Positions 36,131-48,796 are shown, counted from the first letter of the stretch. The stretch is DNA of 64,000 nt from Silene latifolia (GCF_048544455.1 NC_133536.1:29948152-30012151), one strand, 5' to 3'. Translations and numbers: made by a program. Notes: generated by a model not told the origin, from the sequence alone.

Positions 36131-36235
36131 TGGTGAATAAATAAAATGAGCATTTAGGTTTTATATTGAGGAAAAGATTTCTTAGAGTTGTTATATTGGG
36201 CTTCTGAGATTTGTGAGAGATGTGAGTTATTATTA

Positions 36236-36590
36236 TAGTGCTGTTTGGCCTTGTTTATGGAAAATGACTTTCAATTTTAAAAGGAGTTTATTCACAAGTT
36301 ACTTTTCGGAAAAATTTTAGTTGTTTGGCCATACTTTTGTAAAAGTGGTTTTTCACAAAATTTATATGTTTGGCCTAACTACTTTAATACAACTTTTGTT
36401 TGCTTATTTGATTCTTTATGTGAAAAGTAGAAGTAGAAGCAGTAAATATCTACTTCTCCTTTTGGGGGTGAATAATCAGTTTTTGACTTCTCAAAAGCCC
36501 TTTTAAAACTCTCAAATTTACCATGTTTGGCCAAGCTACTACTTTTTCAATTACAAAAGCACTTTTTAAGTTTGGCCAAACAACACCTAT
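36236..36590. mobile_element. MITE with GTTTGGCC inverted ends
   Basis: The left end GTGCTGTTTGGCC and the right end, reverse-complemented GGTGTTGTTTGGCC, are inverted repeats, flanked by TA on both sides. Inside, GTTTGGCC recurs near both ends. It is a short non-coding element inside the proposed Helitron. The superfamily is uncertain because the TA duplication is too short to be decisive. Confidence 0.5.
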
Positions 36591-37191
36591 ATTGGGTTTG
36601 GTTGTATACAATTTTTTTTAAAGGGAGTAATATAAAATCAAGTATTTAATTTAAGGGTAATTATTATTTTTTCTTTAAAATAATTGAATCGAGATATTTT
36701 TCTTTTGTCTTCTATCTATTATGTGCTTCTTCCGTTTATTTAGATTCCATACATTCGTTTAATATACGTGAGATGTATTTTAATGAAACGTGTCAAATCT
36801 AAATGGACGGAAAAAGTATTATTAGTAGAGATGTCAACTATGACTCTATGAGGTACCATCCAACATTCCACCTGTTTGTGGAGGTTTGGCTTATCTATCA
36901 TGGCAGTAGAAATGTAGAATGAGCAATTGCTATAAAGTTTTAATGCGATGGCCATAAACGTATGTTAGACGCAACTACTTATTAATGTACTTATTAATGT
37001 AATTTATGAAGAGATGTTTTCAAATTTGAGTTTCATTGATTTTTATTTGTGCATTGAAATTCCTTTTATAATAACATTTCTTATTTAGTATTTTCATTTA
37101 GAACATGAAAGTTACCGTATTAGTTAACATATTTCGTATGTCACAATCAAAGAATTAACCCGTGCATTTTTTTGCACGGGATTAAAACTAG

Positions 37192-37623
37192 TAATTTATA
37201 ATAACCTAACTTAATAATACATTTCAGCAAAAACGCTTTAATTTTAAAAATACTTATAAATATATGGCATCTTAGAAATGTTCTAAAATTGCGTTATGAC
37301 AACATAAATGAAAAATGGCCCTTAAATTTTTAAAATGTATCACAAATTCTCATTTGTGACGGGCACTTTTCGTCACAATGACGATGATTATGCACCTAAC
37401 TATCGAGATCGAGTAAATGAAAATCGAAACAAGGGTCAAAACTCAAAGGCATGATGTAAAGGTGCGAAATTACACTATAATAAGTTGTAGTCAATGGAGT
37501 GTCTACTACGTGATTGTACTTCAAGAAAAACTCAATCTCTACTTAAAGCAAATCAATTTTACGGTACTAGTTCAAATGACTAGTGTTTAAAAAGATTGAA
37601 AATTAAATATATCATAAAATACC

Positions 37624-37666
<43 letters not shown>

Positions 37667-38805
37667 AAAGCTTTTGTTAATAACTCCACAATTAAATGTG
37701 TTTATTAGCAAATAGTCTTAAGATGATTGATATTTTAGAATATATCTAAAATGTGCATGGATTCGGTTAAAATGCGCTGAAAATGACTCATATTGATATG
37801 TAAATCAAGTATACAACCTAACGAGTTACAGTAGGTAATCACTTTCAGATTAAGGTATGGGTTTAGGGTTGATGTGTTATTGGGGAAGGACTTTAGGCTA
37901 AAAAACTCTTATTCATCCATTCGCAACGAAGATGTTGTATTCTTTAAGTGAGGGTGATTGTAATATCCCATGTTGATTTAAAATGTGAATCAATGCGTTA
38001 AAAAAATTAGTATTTATAGGAATTGAAAACATCATTAATCAATTCTTTTAATCTAAAGTATTCTTAACAATTAAGGATTATTTGGTCAAAAGGTTAGAAA
38101 ATGGACCGAAATGTGATACTTTGAGGTATGAATCTATAACTCTATAGCTTCTGTGAGATATGTGGTACTTTAGATACGTATGAAGTTGAATGGAGTTTGA
38201 AACATAAAAAAGAAGACGAAAATGAGATTTAAGGGATTGAGAGAATTAAAATCCATTGAAAAAGCTCATCCGGTTGCAAAATCCCGAACTACTAATCCGT
38301 AAAATGTTTGGAACATCAAATTAATTGCAATACTTTTAGAATTAGAATGGAGACAATCAAACAACCAAGATCAAAATTTAAGTAATTCCTAAATTAAAAA
38401 TTTCATTTTATTTATTTAATTATTATACCCCTCGTGCAATGCATACACGATATATATAAAATTTTACTTTTTAGTGTACTAATTATAAATTTTAAACGGA
38501 AAGTTCATTAAATTTTCACGTCTCATTCTTGTATTTTAATTTATTAAGGAGCTTATATCCATGCTCGGTTTTCGACATGACAACTTTCTTCTTCTCATTC
38601 GGTCCATCAAGCTCTTTCACATAACTTTAGGGGAAAAAATTAAAAGTGCAAAATTAATTCAAAAAATTATTAATTAGTTAGACATAAAACATGTATTTTA
38701 ATGAAACTATTTTTTACACAAATCTGATGATATTATTTTATAAATTCTCTCTAAAGCTGTACTCTATTTCTTAACCACGATTTGTTATTATAAAAGATCA
38801 ATTAA
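37192..38805. other. AT-rich intergenic sequence
   Basis: No gene was recognised. It holds a run of about 40 T at 37624-37663 and a partial inverted pair of the CATTTGTGACGG type near 37350-37385. Confidence 0.5.
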
Positions 38806-39093
38806 GGGGGTGTTTGGTTGGCTACTTTGGAATGGAATGGAATGGATTAAGTCCATTCAAGTGTTTGGTTGAAGGATTTTGGAATGGAGTTAGATACCCA
38901 ATGGATTCTAACTCCACCCCAACTCCTTGGAATCCCATACCCACCTCTTTCCCTTGGATTCCAACTCCATTCCTTCATGCTTATTATGAAAATGAACCAA
39001 ACAAGTTTTTAAAGGAATGGAATTAGAACCCCATACTACTATGGTTTCTCATTCCATTTCATTCCATTCCTACGCACTGAACCAAATGACTCC
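38806..39093. mobile_element. Tourist-like (PIF/Harbinger) MITE
   Basis: The 288-bp element is bounded by GGGGGTGTTTGGTTGG and, reverse-complemented, GGAGTCATTTGGTTCAG. The flanking trinucleotide TAA is duplicated (38803-38805 and 39094-39096), as expected for PIF/Harbinger. The interior is rich in GGAATGGAATGG and its complement, so it could fold back. Confidence 0.75.
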
Positions 39094-39644
39094 TAATTTT
39101 TTTTTTCATAAAAATCTATAGATAAATTTTTGACAAATTTGCGTAGTGAAATTTTGAATTCTCTACATATTTTAATCTAAGAATAAATTCTTTGTCGTCC
39201 AATGTATTTATTATAAGCTTAGATGCCACGGTTTTAGACCTAAAATTTGGAAATTTTCCTATACAAAAGGGTAAAATGAAAAATAAAAAATATTCTACTC
39301 CGTACAATAAAAATTAAGTTTCAACGTTGACTGTTAGACGACTAAATAGAAGGAATGGGGCAATTTTCCTTCACTAACTCCATTATAAAGAATAACACTC
39401 TTATTTAGTGCAAATAATTCTACTTGCATCAAAAACAACTTTTTTCACTTCTGATTCCTGATGCTTGTCTCCATTATTTTCCCCTCTCTCTCCATCTCTC
39501 ATCCTTTTCTCATTAATTATAAATGAAACCCAGTTTTCCTTTCTGATTATATTTCACAAAGTTGGGATCTTTTTTAGTTACGTATTTTTTAATTAAAAGA
39601 ATATTTTTTGTGGTGAAATTGTTCTTGGTGGACAAAAGATAATA

Positions 39645-39706
39645 ATGCAAGAAAAGGAGGAAGTTTGTATTTCAGTTACTAGCCTTCAGGTTTCCCTTAA
39701 TTCTTC

Positions 39707-39742
<36 letters not shown>

Positions 39743-42700
39743 GTGAATTTTGTAGTTTTATGCATAATCATACATATTTGTTTTGAGTTTAATGTTTACT
39801 TCTGTAAGTTGGTGGTTGAGATTGAGGATAAGATTCATTTGTTGTTTGAGCTTCTAGGTGTAATTTGATCATATGTTACTGTTATATAGCGGCGGAGCCA
39901 GGATTTGTCATTAGGGGGCGAAAATTCGACAATTTTAGCTAAAAGTATTAAACTTTTCATTGTTTATGACTTGTAGAACCCTTGTATTATTAGGTGAGCT
40001 AAAAATATGTTTTTTTTTTTAGATATTTTGCCATAATTATGTGAATACCCAGGTATTTAGTTCTTTTTATTGGTGCAATTGTTAGATGGATTTTGGTGTC
40101 ACATGAAATTTGATTCGAGTAATCGATTAGGTATCATAGATTCATGTGTCTTAATTGGATTGTGACTTGTGACTCTGTGAGGTTAAGTCCTTAGTCTACC
40201 ATTACTTATCTTTGAAGTTTGTTTGTTCATTTCATGGGTGAGTGTTCCACATCTAAGATACGAGAGGTTACTACTCGTGTATACATGTCTACCGGGGTAC
40301 TCTTTCTATCGGCAATTGGTGTTAGGATGAAAGGTTATTAGACTATAATTTTCAATTTTGTGGTGTATAATAAATGGCGATATTTACTTCTGGATTTAGT
40401 GTTGATATTATCCAGATTTATCCGTATTTGGAGTTGTGATCCTTAACTATTAGACATTTGGTCAAGTCTCGATAATATCTTAATGTAAAGTGTCCTGTAT
40501 CAATCTCATCATATTTTGGTATTTCTGAATCCTGATAAACCATGACCACACTGGGTGTACATGGTGATGACTATGTCCTTAATTCTATAGTAAATATCAT
40601 AAATGGCGAAATTTGCTCCTGGATTTTTGTGTCGATATTTATTTCTGTATTTGGAGTTGTTATTCTTAACCATTAGCTATTTGGTCAAGTCTCGATAATA
40701 TCTTAATCTAAAGTGTCCTGTATCGATTTCATCATATTTTGGTATTTCTGACAAATCATGACCACGATGGGTGTATAAGGCGATGACTAATTGACTATGT
40801 CCTTAATTCTCTAGTTATTGTGACATTTTGCTTGCACAACTGTCTTACGAACCAAAAAAACGTCTCTTGTAAGTCTGTTTCTCACTAAGATATTCTAAAA
40901 TGGCATTTTCTTACCCCAGTAACTTTATGAAAGATCTTTTTGGTAATTGCTTTATAAGGCGCATAGGGTTAATAACTTAATAACATGCAGTTTTACAATA
41001 ATTTATTTATTCTAAAATGAGCTCTCTTTTTGGTAAACATGGATATGACCAAAACACAAGATGTGAGATTTTTAGATCCTTTTAAATTCTTGGTTTTTCT
41101 TTAATCCTTTGATTTCCCCGTTTGTTTAGATACTAAATAATTTATTTATTTTATCCTGCGAAGTTTGGTAGATTTCGTACCAAAGAAGTCTGTATATGAA
41201 TTGTACACTTGAATACTTGATGCTATAGTCAATACATACATATTCTCAATGATATGAAAATTTTCATACGAATGTAATCGTGTTACTCATGTACATGCTC
41301 AGATCTTAGACATAACATTTGACTTTTCTTAGAGGGCTGTTGCATGTAGGATAATCGTCGAGATTTAAGAACAATCAGTGAAGAGCAGTTGCCTTCAAAT
41401 TCCAATGGGAAACACCCGCAACTTTCTCTGCAAATTCCGCCAAAGCCTGTCAGTTTGGTGAAGTTTCAAAATGGTGATGGTTCAACCGAGGCTCCAGTTC
41501 TGTTGAAAAGTGCTACGTCATCTTCTGGAGGTTTTTTACGAGCGTTGAGCTTTAAAAAAAAGAGTCCACCTGAGGGTGAGAAAAGTTATCTCTTAAATTC
41601 AAACCAACAAGCTGGTGCAGGAGGCCCAGGTTTCAGCAATGCCGTCTCCAACTTCAATTGGGCAAGATGTACTTCTCTTCCAGGACCTTCAACTGTACCA
41701 TCTCCATCTGTTACCACCCCTGCTTCTGCAAGGACTGCCAGTGAACAGCAAAAAGTACAAGTAGGTTCTTCAATATTCTTCTTTTTAATTCTAATGTGTG
41801 TATGAAAAAGTGAAAAACAAAATTTTGATGCTATTAGTAATATTATTAATGACTTGTGTCATTGATTGATTGTTACTTGACATTATAAGAAGGACAATAG
41901 TTCATGGAGCCGTTTTGCATTATTCCATCACATTCCAAAGCCGTAGAATGCTTCCATTTCCAATCAAGCCAAGGACTCACTATTATTTGAATATGGATTA
42001 TTATGGAGTAAAGCAAGATACTACTCTAAACTGGATGCGCAATAAAGACAGAATAATTCAGTGAGCTATTTTGCTTTATTCCATCACATTCCAAAGTCAA
42101 AGAATGCTACTATTTCTAATTGAGCCGAAGACACTATGCGTTGGTTTTGAATTATTATGGGATAAAGGAAGATGTAGTCTTAACTAGATGCGTTTTTTAT
42201 TTGTGACTTGGTTACAACCTAAGATCTATGACTATATTATGTTAACTGTTCGTATTTCGTGTAATTATTGACTCAATTTTCGTCATGAACGATAAGGAAA
42301 CTGCCTCTTTGTGGAAGGGCTAAAGATGTGTACATCTGAAACCCTCACTTACTCTGCCATTTGCAGAAGCATTGAGGCTTTGTGGTAATGTTAGTTGGTT
42401 GTTGTTGTATTCCAAAGTCAAAACTCAAAACTACCAGAGTACCAATCTTTGACCCATTGGAAATGGAAATAATGTCCTAGATCATCTTTTCTTAGAAAAA
42501 TATATTTAGCTCTTATACAAGTGAAATATCTGTCCTTCCCTCGACCATTCAAGATACTAAGTTAAATGGTATTTCGATTTGCCTGGAGTTCTTTTGTGAA
42601 TGCCACTATGTCTTTGGATTCTTATTCTTAATGTTAAGACATAGACACATAAAGTGGCTAAAAGTTACTAAAATGGAATGATATAGCATTCTCCAACACG

Positions 42701-45700
42701 GTCTAACCCAATCCTTGTTTATATGTGTATGCCAAAGCCGTCAGGACTAAGAACTATCAACTATCAAAAGAATTTTGTTGACGTAATATCTATCACTGCT
42801 GTTGATTGTAAGATAAGAAACCTTAATGTATCATCTACAGTAAATGTAGCACCAGGACATTACCTTTAATTCGTAGCCCCTGGGCATTACCTTTAAGTCA
42901 GTCCTTTATTTGCAGAAAGGTGCTGCTAACAAGAAAGTCTCAAGGTCCTTGTCTGTACCTGGCAGAAATATTGTTATTGTGAGATCTCTATCGTTTGCAG
43001 CTAATAAGGAGCAGGGCCAGTCTCATGTTCAAGATGGTAAATAGCATTTGCACTTTGTTTACCCTATTTTTCATGTTGTACTTCTGTCACTTGGCTTCTT
43101 TTCCTAATTTCTCAACTTTTTGGATTTCACCCCCCTTTTTTTCATGTCGTATTATGTAGCTTCTGTAAAGGATGAAGACGGAAACAAGGAATAGTCTGAG
43201 AGGAAATTGTGTGTAATTTAGGAAACTATCAATTAAAGAGGAAATACAACTCAATTTTTTTTTGCTGTTATTGACTTCTATATCATAGATTGAAACTTAA
43301 TGACTTTCACAAAATAAATAACTGTCATTTTTTTCCCATACACCAAAGAGACTAATGCCATATAGAAATATGGGATGATAGTTGGTTATCAATTTCCTTC
43401 TTCAAGATGCTAGGTGTGATGGTTTACACATCTCGACACACATCTTTGACCCCTTAGATTTACTTTATGCATTTGTGTATTTTTATTTCTATCCTTAGTT
43501 TCAAGTAGTACTTGAAGATTACTTCCCGCATGTCGAATCTTGGGGTATGATGTTTAGTTTACGATACATTCGGTTTTTATTAAATGTATCGCTATTTTGC
43601 ACTTTCAATGTTCATTGCTACAAGTCTTGTACTATCAAATAAGCCTCTTTACAAGGCTGTAGTCAATCAATCCACTTCCTACCACAAGCTTTGTTATTAC
43701 TCGTTGCTTGAGTTCAAATACGAGCTGTTGCCTTGAATTACGTCCACCACAAATATGTGTATATCGGCTGATCCTACCACCAACTTTATTATTACTTTTT
43801 GCTTGCATTCAAATACAAACTGTTGCCTTCAGTTACTTTCAAACAAATTACTGGCACATGACACTAGGCCCAGGATTTTAGTTCCATTCTGCTCATTTAC
43901 ACCTCATTGTCTATTGGCTTTTCACTTTTCAGGTTCTCTTCACAGAAAATTGCATTTCTGTTCAATTTTGAGTTTGAAGAGACATAATTTTACAATGTAA
44001 CTAACACTAAGTAGTAAGTATGTCCTTAGTTAAAATTTACGTGCAGGCATTTTGGGTATCACCAGTCTATACTTGCTAAGTTGCTAACTAGTGGTTATGC
44101 ACTTTCCAGTGGATTGATCAGTGGGTGTCTGGGTTTCAAGAATTGTGAGATAATGAACTAACTACTATGGAAACCAGGGTGCTTTTTTGTATCCTACTCC
44201 TGATACATAAGGCTTGTGATGGCCCGTCTTCTACAATCAATCACTGTTGGATTAGTCTTTAAGGCAGGCCCATTCTGTAAATGTGGAGAATTTATGATGT
44301 CTAAGCTTAAACTGTTGGGTTTTTGCTGGCCAATTGATCAAGCGTAACTGAATGGCATGAGAAATGAATTTTCGGTTTTTTTAAAGCACCCGTTTACTTT
44401 AGTACATGGTTTTAGCTTTTCTTCCATGATTTTTGGATTTGACTTGAGCTTTTTGATGATGACCTTTTGGGAATAAGACTTCTTTTATTCTCCGTAGTCC
44501 ACACCATAGAATTAAAATTGCTAATGGTATAATATTTGCATCATAGGATGCTTTATCCATTGTAAAGTTATCTACTATAGTATCTAGGAACTAGTATCAT
44601 AGATTTTGGAGGAAGTTGCTGAATAATAAATGATGTGCAAGTATTTAATATTTGTTATAGGAATATTTCACGAAAAGAAACTTGTGGTTCACCTTAAACC
44701 CTTAAGCCTATTTTTAAACGCTTTTGTGATGATATATATGTGTGTTTGCTCTAGAAGTAGTTGGAGACTTCTAATTGGAATGTCGATGTTTACTACTGGT
44801 AAATTATGCGGACTAACAGAATAGTTATCATCTTTCGTAATTAGGTGAGATAACTTCTGCTTCACCTGGAGGTAATGATGATGAAGAGATTCCCGAAGAA
44901 GAAGCAATATGCAGGATCTGTTTTGATACGTGTGGAGAAGGAAATACACTTAAGATGGAGTGTAGTTGCAAAGGTGCCCTTCAGTTAATACACGAAGAAT
45001 GTGCAGTGAAGTGGTTTAGCATGAGGGGGAACAGGAATTGTGAAGTATGTGGTCAAGAGGTCTCAAACTTGCCAGTGACCTTGCTTAGAGTTTCCAGTGC
45101 TGCTCAAGGAACCCGCGGGCCAGATCAAAGCCACAACGGCGCATATACAAGAGCTATCAGGTATGTGTGTGGCTTTAGATGTCTTCATGTTGCGGACAGA
45201 ACACGATTCTTTAGTTGGTTGTCCTTTTTCAATTCGGACCGTAGTATAAAAATGGTCCCTTAATCTGATGTGAAGCCCAGTACAAAATAATAGTATTCCA
45301 GGCCATTGTTGTCATTCATAGAAATATGCCGAGTTGTCGGTCATACCAATTGCTATTTCAAAATATCACCTTTACTCTTAACAATACTCTCATAGTCTCA
45401 TGTCCACCTTTTCTCTGACGAAACTCCCATGTCTTAATCTACATGATTACTAATTTATAGGTGAAAAATATTGGGAAACATGTGTATTTGCAATCGGGGT
45501 ATCACATTTGTCAAAAATACTCTTGGGATATTCTACGTGGTAAGCCTGTGTTCTTTCATTTTCTACATGGTAACCTCATTTTTAACAAAAAAAAGCCTCA
45601 TAACTCACGATCACGAGTTGCGAAAGCGGCGATTTTTTTTTTCAAATTGACAAGAATCACGGCCAGTCAAACTTTAAACTTTGACTGACCATACCTCTTT

Positions 45701-48151
45701 GTGGCGAGTTCGTTCAAATTGACCGTGTATACGATATCTTTGATTTGAAAAAAAAAAAATCGCCGCTTTCGGAACTCATGCTTGTGAGTTATGGCTAGTG
45801 AAAGGCATTTTTGTTGAAAATGAGGTTACCATGTAGAAAACGAATAAACAAAGAGTTACCATATAGAATATCCCAATGCTCTTTAAGGGAGAGAAAATTG
45901 TCTCCAAACATGGAACTCAACTCAAATTCAAATGTTCGGAGTGAAGATTTAACAAATTTGGTAAATGTTACCGAAATCATGTCCCCAACCCGTGATGTTT
46001 CATCCACGACATCCTGATACCATATTTTGCAATTTTTTTCCATGGTTTAGACTTTAGGCCACTATCAATCAGGGTAAAAAAACCAGGTGTATATGACTAT
46101 GCACTTTTCTGGTTTAAATTGTTCATCCCAGAGGAGTCTTTTTATAGTAACACAATTAGTTTTTCTTCTGCAGTCCATGGCAAGATTTTGTGGTCCTGGT
46201 CTTGATTAGCTCAATATGCTATTTCTTTTTTCTTGAACAGCTCTTGGTAAGTGTTTACAACACTTTTGCCACAGAAATACCATATTTGTTCTACTAATGT
46301 CATCTGTTAATACTAAACCCCTCTTTGATCGTTTAATTTGCTGGGTTGCAGATAGAGGGCATGAAGACTCGAGCCGTATTTGTTGCAGCACCATTTGCAT
46401 TCGCTTTGGGCTTGCTAGCATCCGCATTAGCTGTCACTCTAGGTATGTAGTTCCCGTCAACAATCACTTATCTGATGCAATTTTCATCAGGAGTCATTCT
46501 TAAGCCACTTGTGTTAGGTTAGGGTGCATACATCGGATCCGTTTATCCTGTTATTTGATTTAGCCTTGTAGGTTCAACAAATTTTCACTTAGGTGAACTG
46601 ATGTTTGAGCAATTTTTACTTAGGTCACTTAAGGTATAAAGGTAGTCATTTTTTTTTCTTTTTGAAGAAAAAGATAGTCAAAATTATTTATACAAATGAT
46701 ATTTTTCAGCATAATAGAGTCCACAAATCAATTTTTAGGTAATTATTATGGTGAAATTTCATATAATTTGGGCTAATTCCACGTTGGAGCCATGAGGTTT
46801 CACTAAATAATTTTTGATTATATTTCAACTTGCGTCCATATATTTATCCAACCATTTTTTGGTTTCAGCAATTAGGGAGTACATATGGACATATGCAGCT
46901 GTGGAGTTTGCGTTCGTGGCTTTAATCTTGTGTCTTTTCTACAATGTGGTGAGTCTTGGACTCTTTGTTTGAATTTACGAAGTGTTGGAATTTGAAATGG
47001 GCCTCGCCATAACGGAACGAAGAGAGAGTTTCCACTTCACAAGCCCAAGTGAACTTATATTCTAACCCCTTTGGAGCTTATGAAGTGGGCTCTCTCTCCT
47101 CTTGTTGCGGCACGCGCAGACACGTTTTCATGGTTTAACTTGGTATTAGAGCCTGAACTTTCATCTTGGGTTTGATGAGTTTAAATTGGGTCCAAATCAT
47201 GCCACCGGAGGAGGGCCTCTCTGAGGGTTTGTTAATTTCCACTCCGGTGCCCTCCCATGATTTCATCCTGGTTTCTAAGGGACCTCACATGTGAGGGGGA
47301 GTATTAAGAGCTCCTATTTGTGGTTTATCCAAATGTGAGTGTCCCACATCTGGGAATTGAGGAGGTTCACTTTATAAAAAGGAGCTTCTCCTCCTATCAC
47401 CAAGTGGTTTTAGGATGGAAACGGAATTTCCTTGTGCTTATGAAGTGGGCTCTCTCTCCTCCTTGTGGGTAGGGCCCAGACACGTTTTCATGGTATAGCA
47501 TAAAGCTTTCGTTAAACTTCATATGGTAGCATGTCTTAGTAAAAAGAAGTACAAATTTCAACTAGTCTGCAGAATATTTGTGAAAAATGGACTTGATTGA
47601 ACTAATCTGACCCGAGACCGGAAATTGACACAAATATGACCCAACAATTTGACCTAGACCCAACCCAATATTGATCCGGCCCATAATTGATCCCAAGCAA
47701 AGCCGTTCATCTCCAAAATGACCAAACCTCAAAAGGTTGGAACTCACCAAAGATGCAAGAACAAATAATTAAAAATCATAAAAACCATCATGATCATGAC
47801 AGACTGCACAAAAATGCACAAAAATGATCAGACCCATAGTGATATGTTCCCGAAATGGGCCATTACGAAACCCAAAATGACCGAACCCATGACCCGAACA
47901 AACTGACAACCCAGACATAAACCGAAAAACCCATTTGTTAGGTTTAATGAGAAACTCTATGAATCTTTGATATTGAGTGGTAGTTAGACAAGCTAATAAG
48001 CTTACCATTCTTGCAGCTTCGTTTGAATGCAGTTTACTCAGTACTTCTTTCAGCTATGTTGGGTTTCTCGATCGCGATGAGCCTCAACAAATTGTATATC
48101 CACATATATTATTGGAGGGTTCTGGCTAGTGAGGAGACCACTACTGTCTAA
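39645..48151 (+). CDS. RING-CH (RINGv) membrane protein, probable E3 ubiquitin ligase (423 aa)
   Basis: Eight coding exons with consistent phases: 39645-39689, 41350-41760, 42916-43036, 44845-45160, 46174-46246, 46352-46442, 46869-46948 and 48017-48151. All introns are GT-AG. Exon 1 encodes only 15 residues ([15 protein letters not shown]). Residues about 16-200 are Ser/Pro-rich and probably disordered. A C4HC3 RING-CH finger spans residues 215-261: CRIC, then CSCKG, His242, EEC and CEVC. Three or four transmembrane segments follow (from about residue 300; [72 protein letters not shown]). The finger upstream of membrane helices is the plant MARCH-like family; it would transfer ubiquitin from an E2 enzyme to membrane proteins. 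The gene looks intact. No TATA box was assigned; a start inside an earlier untranslated exon cannot be excluded. Confidence 0.9.
40232..40340. mobile_element. LTR-like fragment of a TRIM family
   Basis: The stretch GTGTTCCACATCTAAGATAC ... GGTGTTAGGATGAAAGG resembles part of the right LTR of the TRIM at 46983-47500 (GTGTCCCACATCTGGGAATT ... GTGGTTTTAGGATGGAA). It is a short decayed fossil in intron 1 of the RING-CH gene, without clear ends. Confidence 0.4.
40371..40813. repeat. Tandem duplication of about 225 bp in intron 1
   Basis: Two copies begin AAATGGCGA at 40371 and about 40602. The landmark GTCAAGTCTCGATAATATC recurs at 40461 and 40684 (223 bp apart). The copies differ by scattered substitutions and small insertions, so the duplication is not recent. 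Confidence 0.85.
41906..42210. repeat. Tandem duplication of about 156 bp in intron 2
   Basis: The block TATTCCATCACATTCCAAAG starts at 41921 and again at 42077, with further matching sequence on both sides. The copies are diverged. Confidence 0.8.
45525..45874. mobile_element. Foldback Mutator-like MITE in intron 4
   Basis: The 350-bp element is almost entirely an inverted repeat: GGGATATTCTACGTGGTAA at the left and GGGATATTCTATATGGTAA on the complementary strand at the right. Arms of about 125-150 bp pair through AAAGCGGCGATTTTTTTTT. The flanking 9 bp are AATACTCTT (45516-45524) and AATGCTCTT (45875-45883), a 9-bp target duplication with one mismatch, as for Mutator-like elements. It is transcribed within the RING-CH pre-mRNA and would form a long hairpin. 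Confidence 0.8.
46983..47500 (+). mobile_element. TRIM (miniature LTR retrotransposon) in intron 7
   Basis: The two ends share a block starting CTTATGAAGTGGGCTCTCTC and ending ACACGTTTTCATGGT (about 47077-47135 and 47437-47494). Just inside the first copy is TGGTATTAGAGCC, a primer binding site of the initiator-Met type. Before the second is a purine-rich GTGAGGGGGAG tract. The element ends in CA. The flanking 5 bp are CGAAG and TAAAG, which fit a duplication that has lost a CpG. No coding capacity exists, as usual for TRIMs. It is an old fossil. Confidence 0.65.
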
Positions 48152-48796
48152 GTCAGGAGGTGTTTGAGCCAGTCGCATGGCATATTTAGCATAGCGTGGT
48201 GCACTTAACGGTACCCTTCTTTAGACAGCTTTCCTTTTGATTTTGGTTTGTGTAAAGTTTGTTATGTCAAAACCATGGTCTACAATTACATAAGGAGTGT
48301 CAATTGTCAAATCATTCAGCTTGTGATGTGTATCTATTTATACCACATGATTCGGAACATTGTTTATAAGGTGTGTGTTACTTGATTAATTGTTAGATAT
48401 ATTTACAAGTAGTACGCCCATACATAATCAAGCTCTAAGAGATAGATAGTATATTGTCTTGACTGTATTGGTTTGTGCAAATATCTTTCCACTAGCTTTT
48501 ACCCTTTGGTTCTTTGAGCATGTTAGTTGGTTTGTCTATCGTAAAAAAAAAAAAAATTATTATTTGACCTGGAAAACAGTTTTTTTTTGAAAAATATACC
48601 GTTCTCTGTCTCACCGGCCGTGCCATCGTTAGCATCAGAGCATATGTCTTGGCCTACTATGTCTACGGAGTACTTTTATTTAATGCATTTGCTAATCAAT
48701 GTTCTTTTGGGTACAAATTAATGTGATGCATATGTAAACCAAATGGCAGTGCAGTATATACAAGTGGCGTCTAGTATTTTGCGGATTACATAAATT

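Larger units (their letters stand above)
28077..36135 (-). mobile_element. CACTA (En/Spm) DNA transposon, 8.06 kb
   Basis: The left end is CACTACAAAGAAAA and the right end, reverse-complemented, is CACCACAAAAAAAA, the CACTA terminal inverted repeats. The 3-bp target duplication AAT is perfect (28074-28076 and 36136-36138). Both subterminal regions are packed with short inverted repeats of the GCGACGGAAATTCCGTCGC kind. Two transposon genes lie on the minus strand: a TNP2-like transposase and a Transposase_24 (TNPA-like) gene. It lies inside the proposed Helitron. Both genes contain frame disruptions, so it is probably non-autonomous now, although its termini look functional. Confidence 0.95.
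16307..37191 (+). mobile_element. Non-autonomous Helitron split by two nested elements
   Basis: The proposed 5' end is A|TCCCCTATATATAAAAGC at 16307. The 3' end has a perfect hairpin CCCGTGCA/TGCACGGG (about 37159-37180), a spacer ATTAAAA and CTAG at 37188-37191, followed by T. The flanks therefore read A|T, the usual Helitron insertion site, with no target duplication. The interior holds a Ty3/gypsy element (16794-27628) and a CACTA element (28077-36135), each with its own target duplication. Removing both leaves about 1.98 kb of non-coding AT-rich Helitron sequence: 16307-16793, 27634-28076 and 36139-37191. The 3' end is strong; pairing with this 5' end is inference. Confidence 0.55.
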
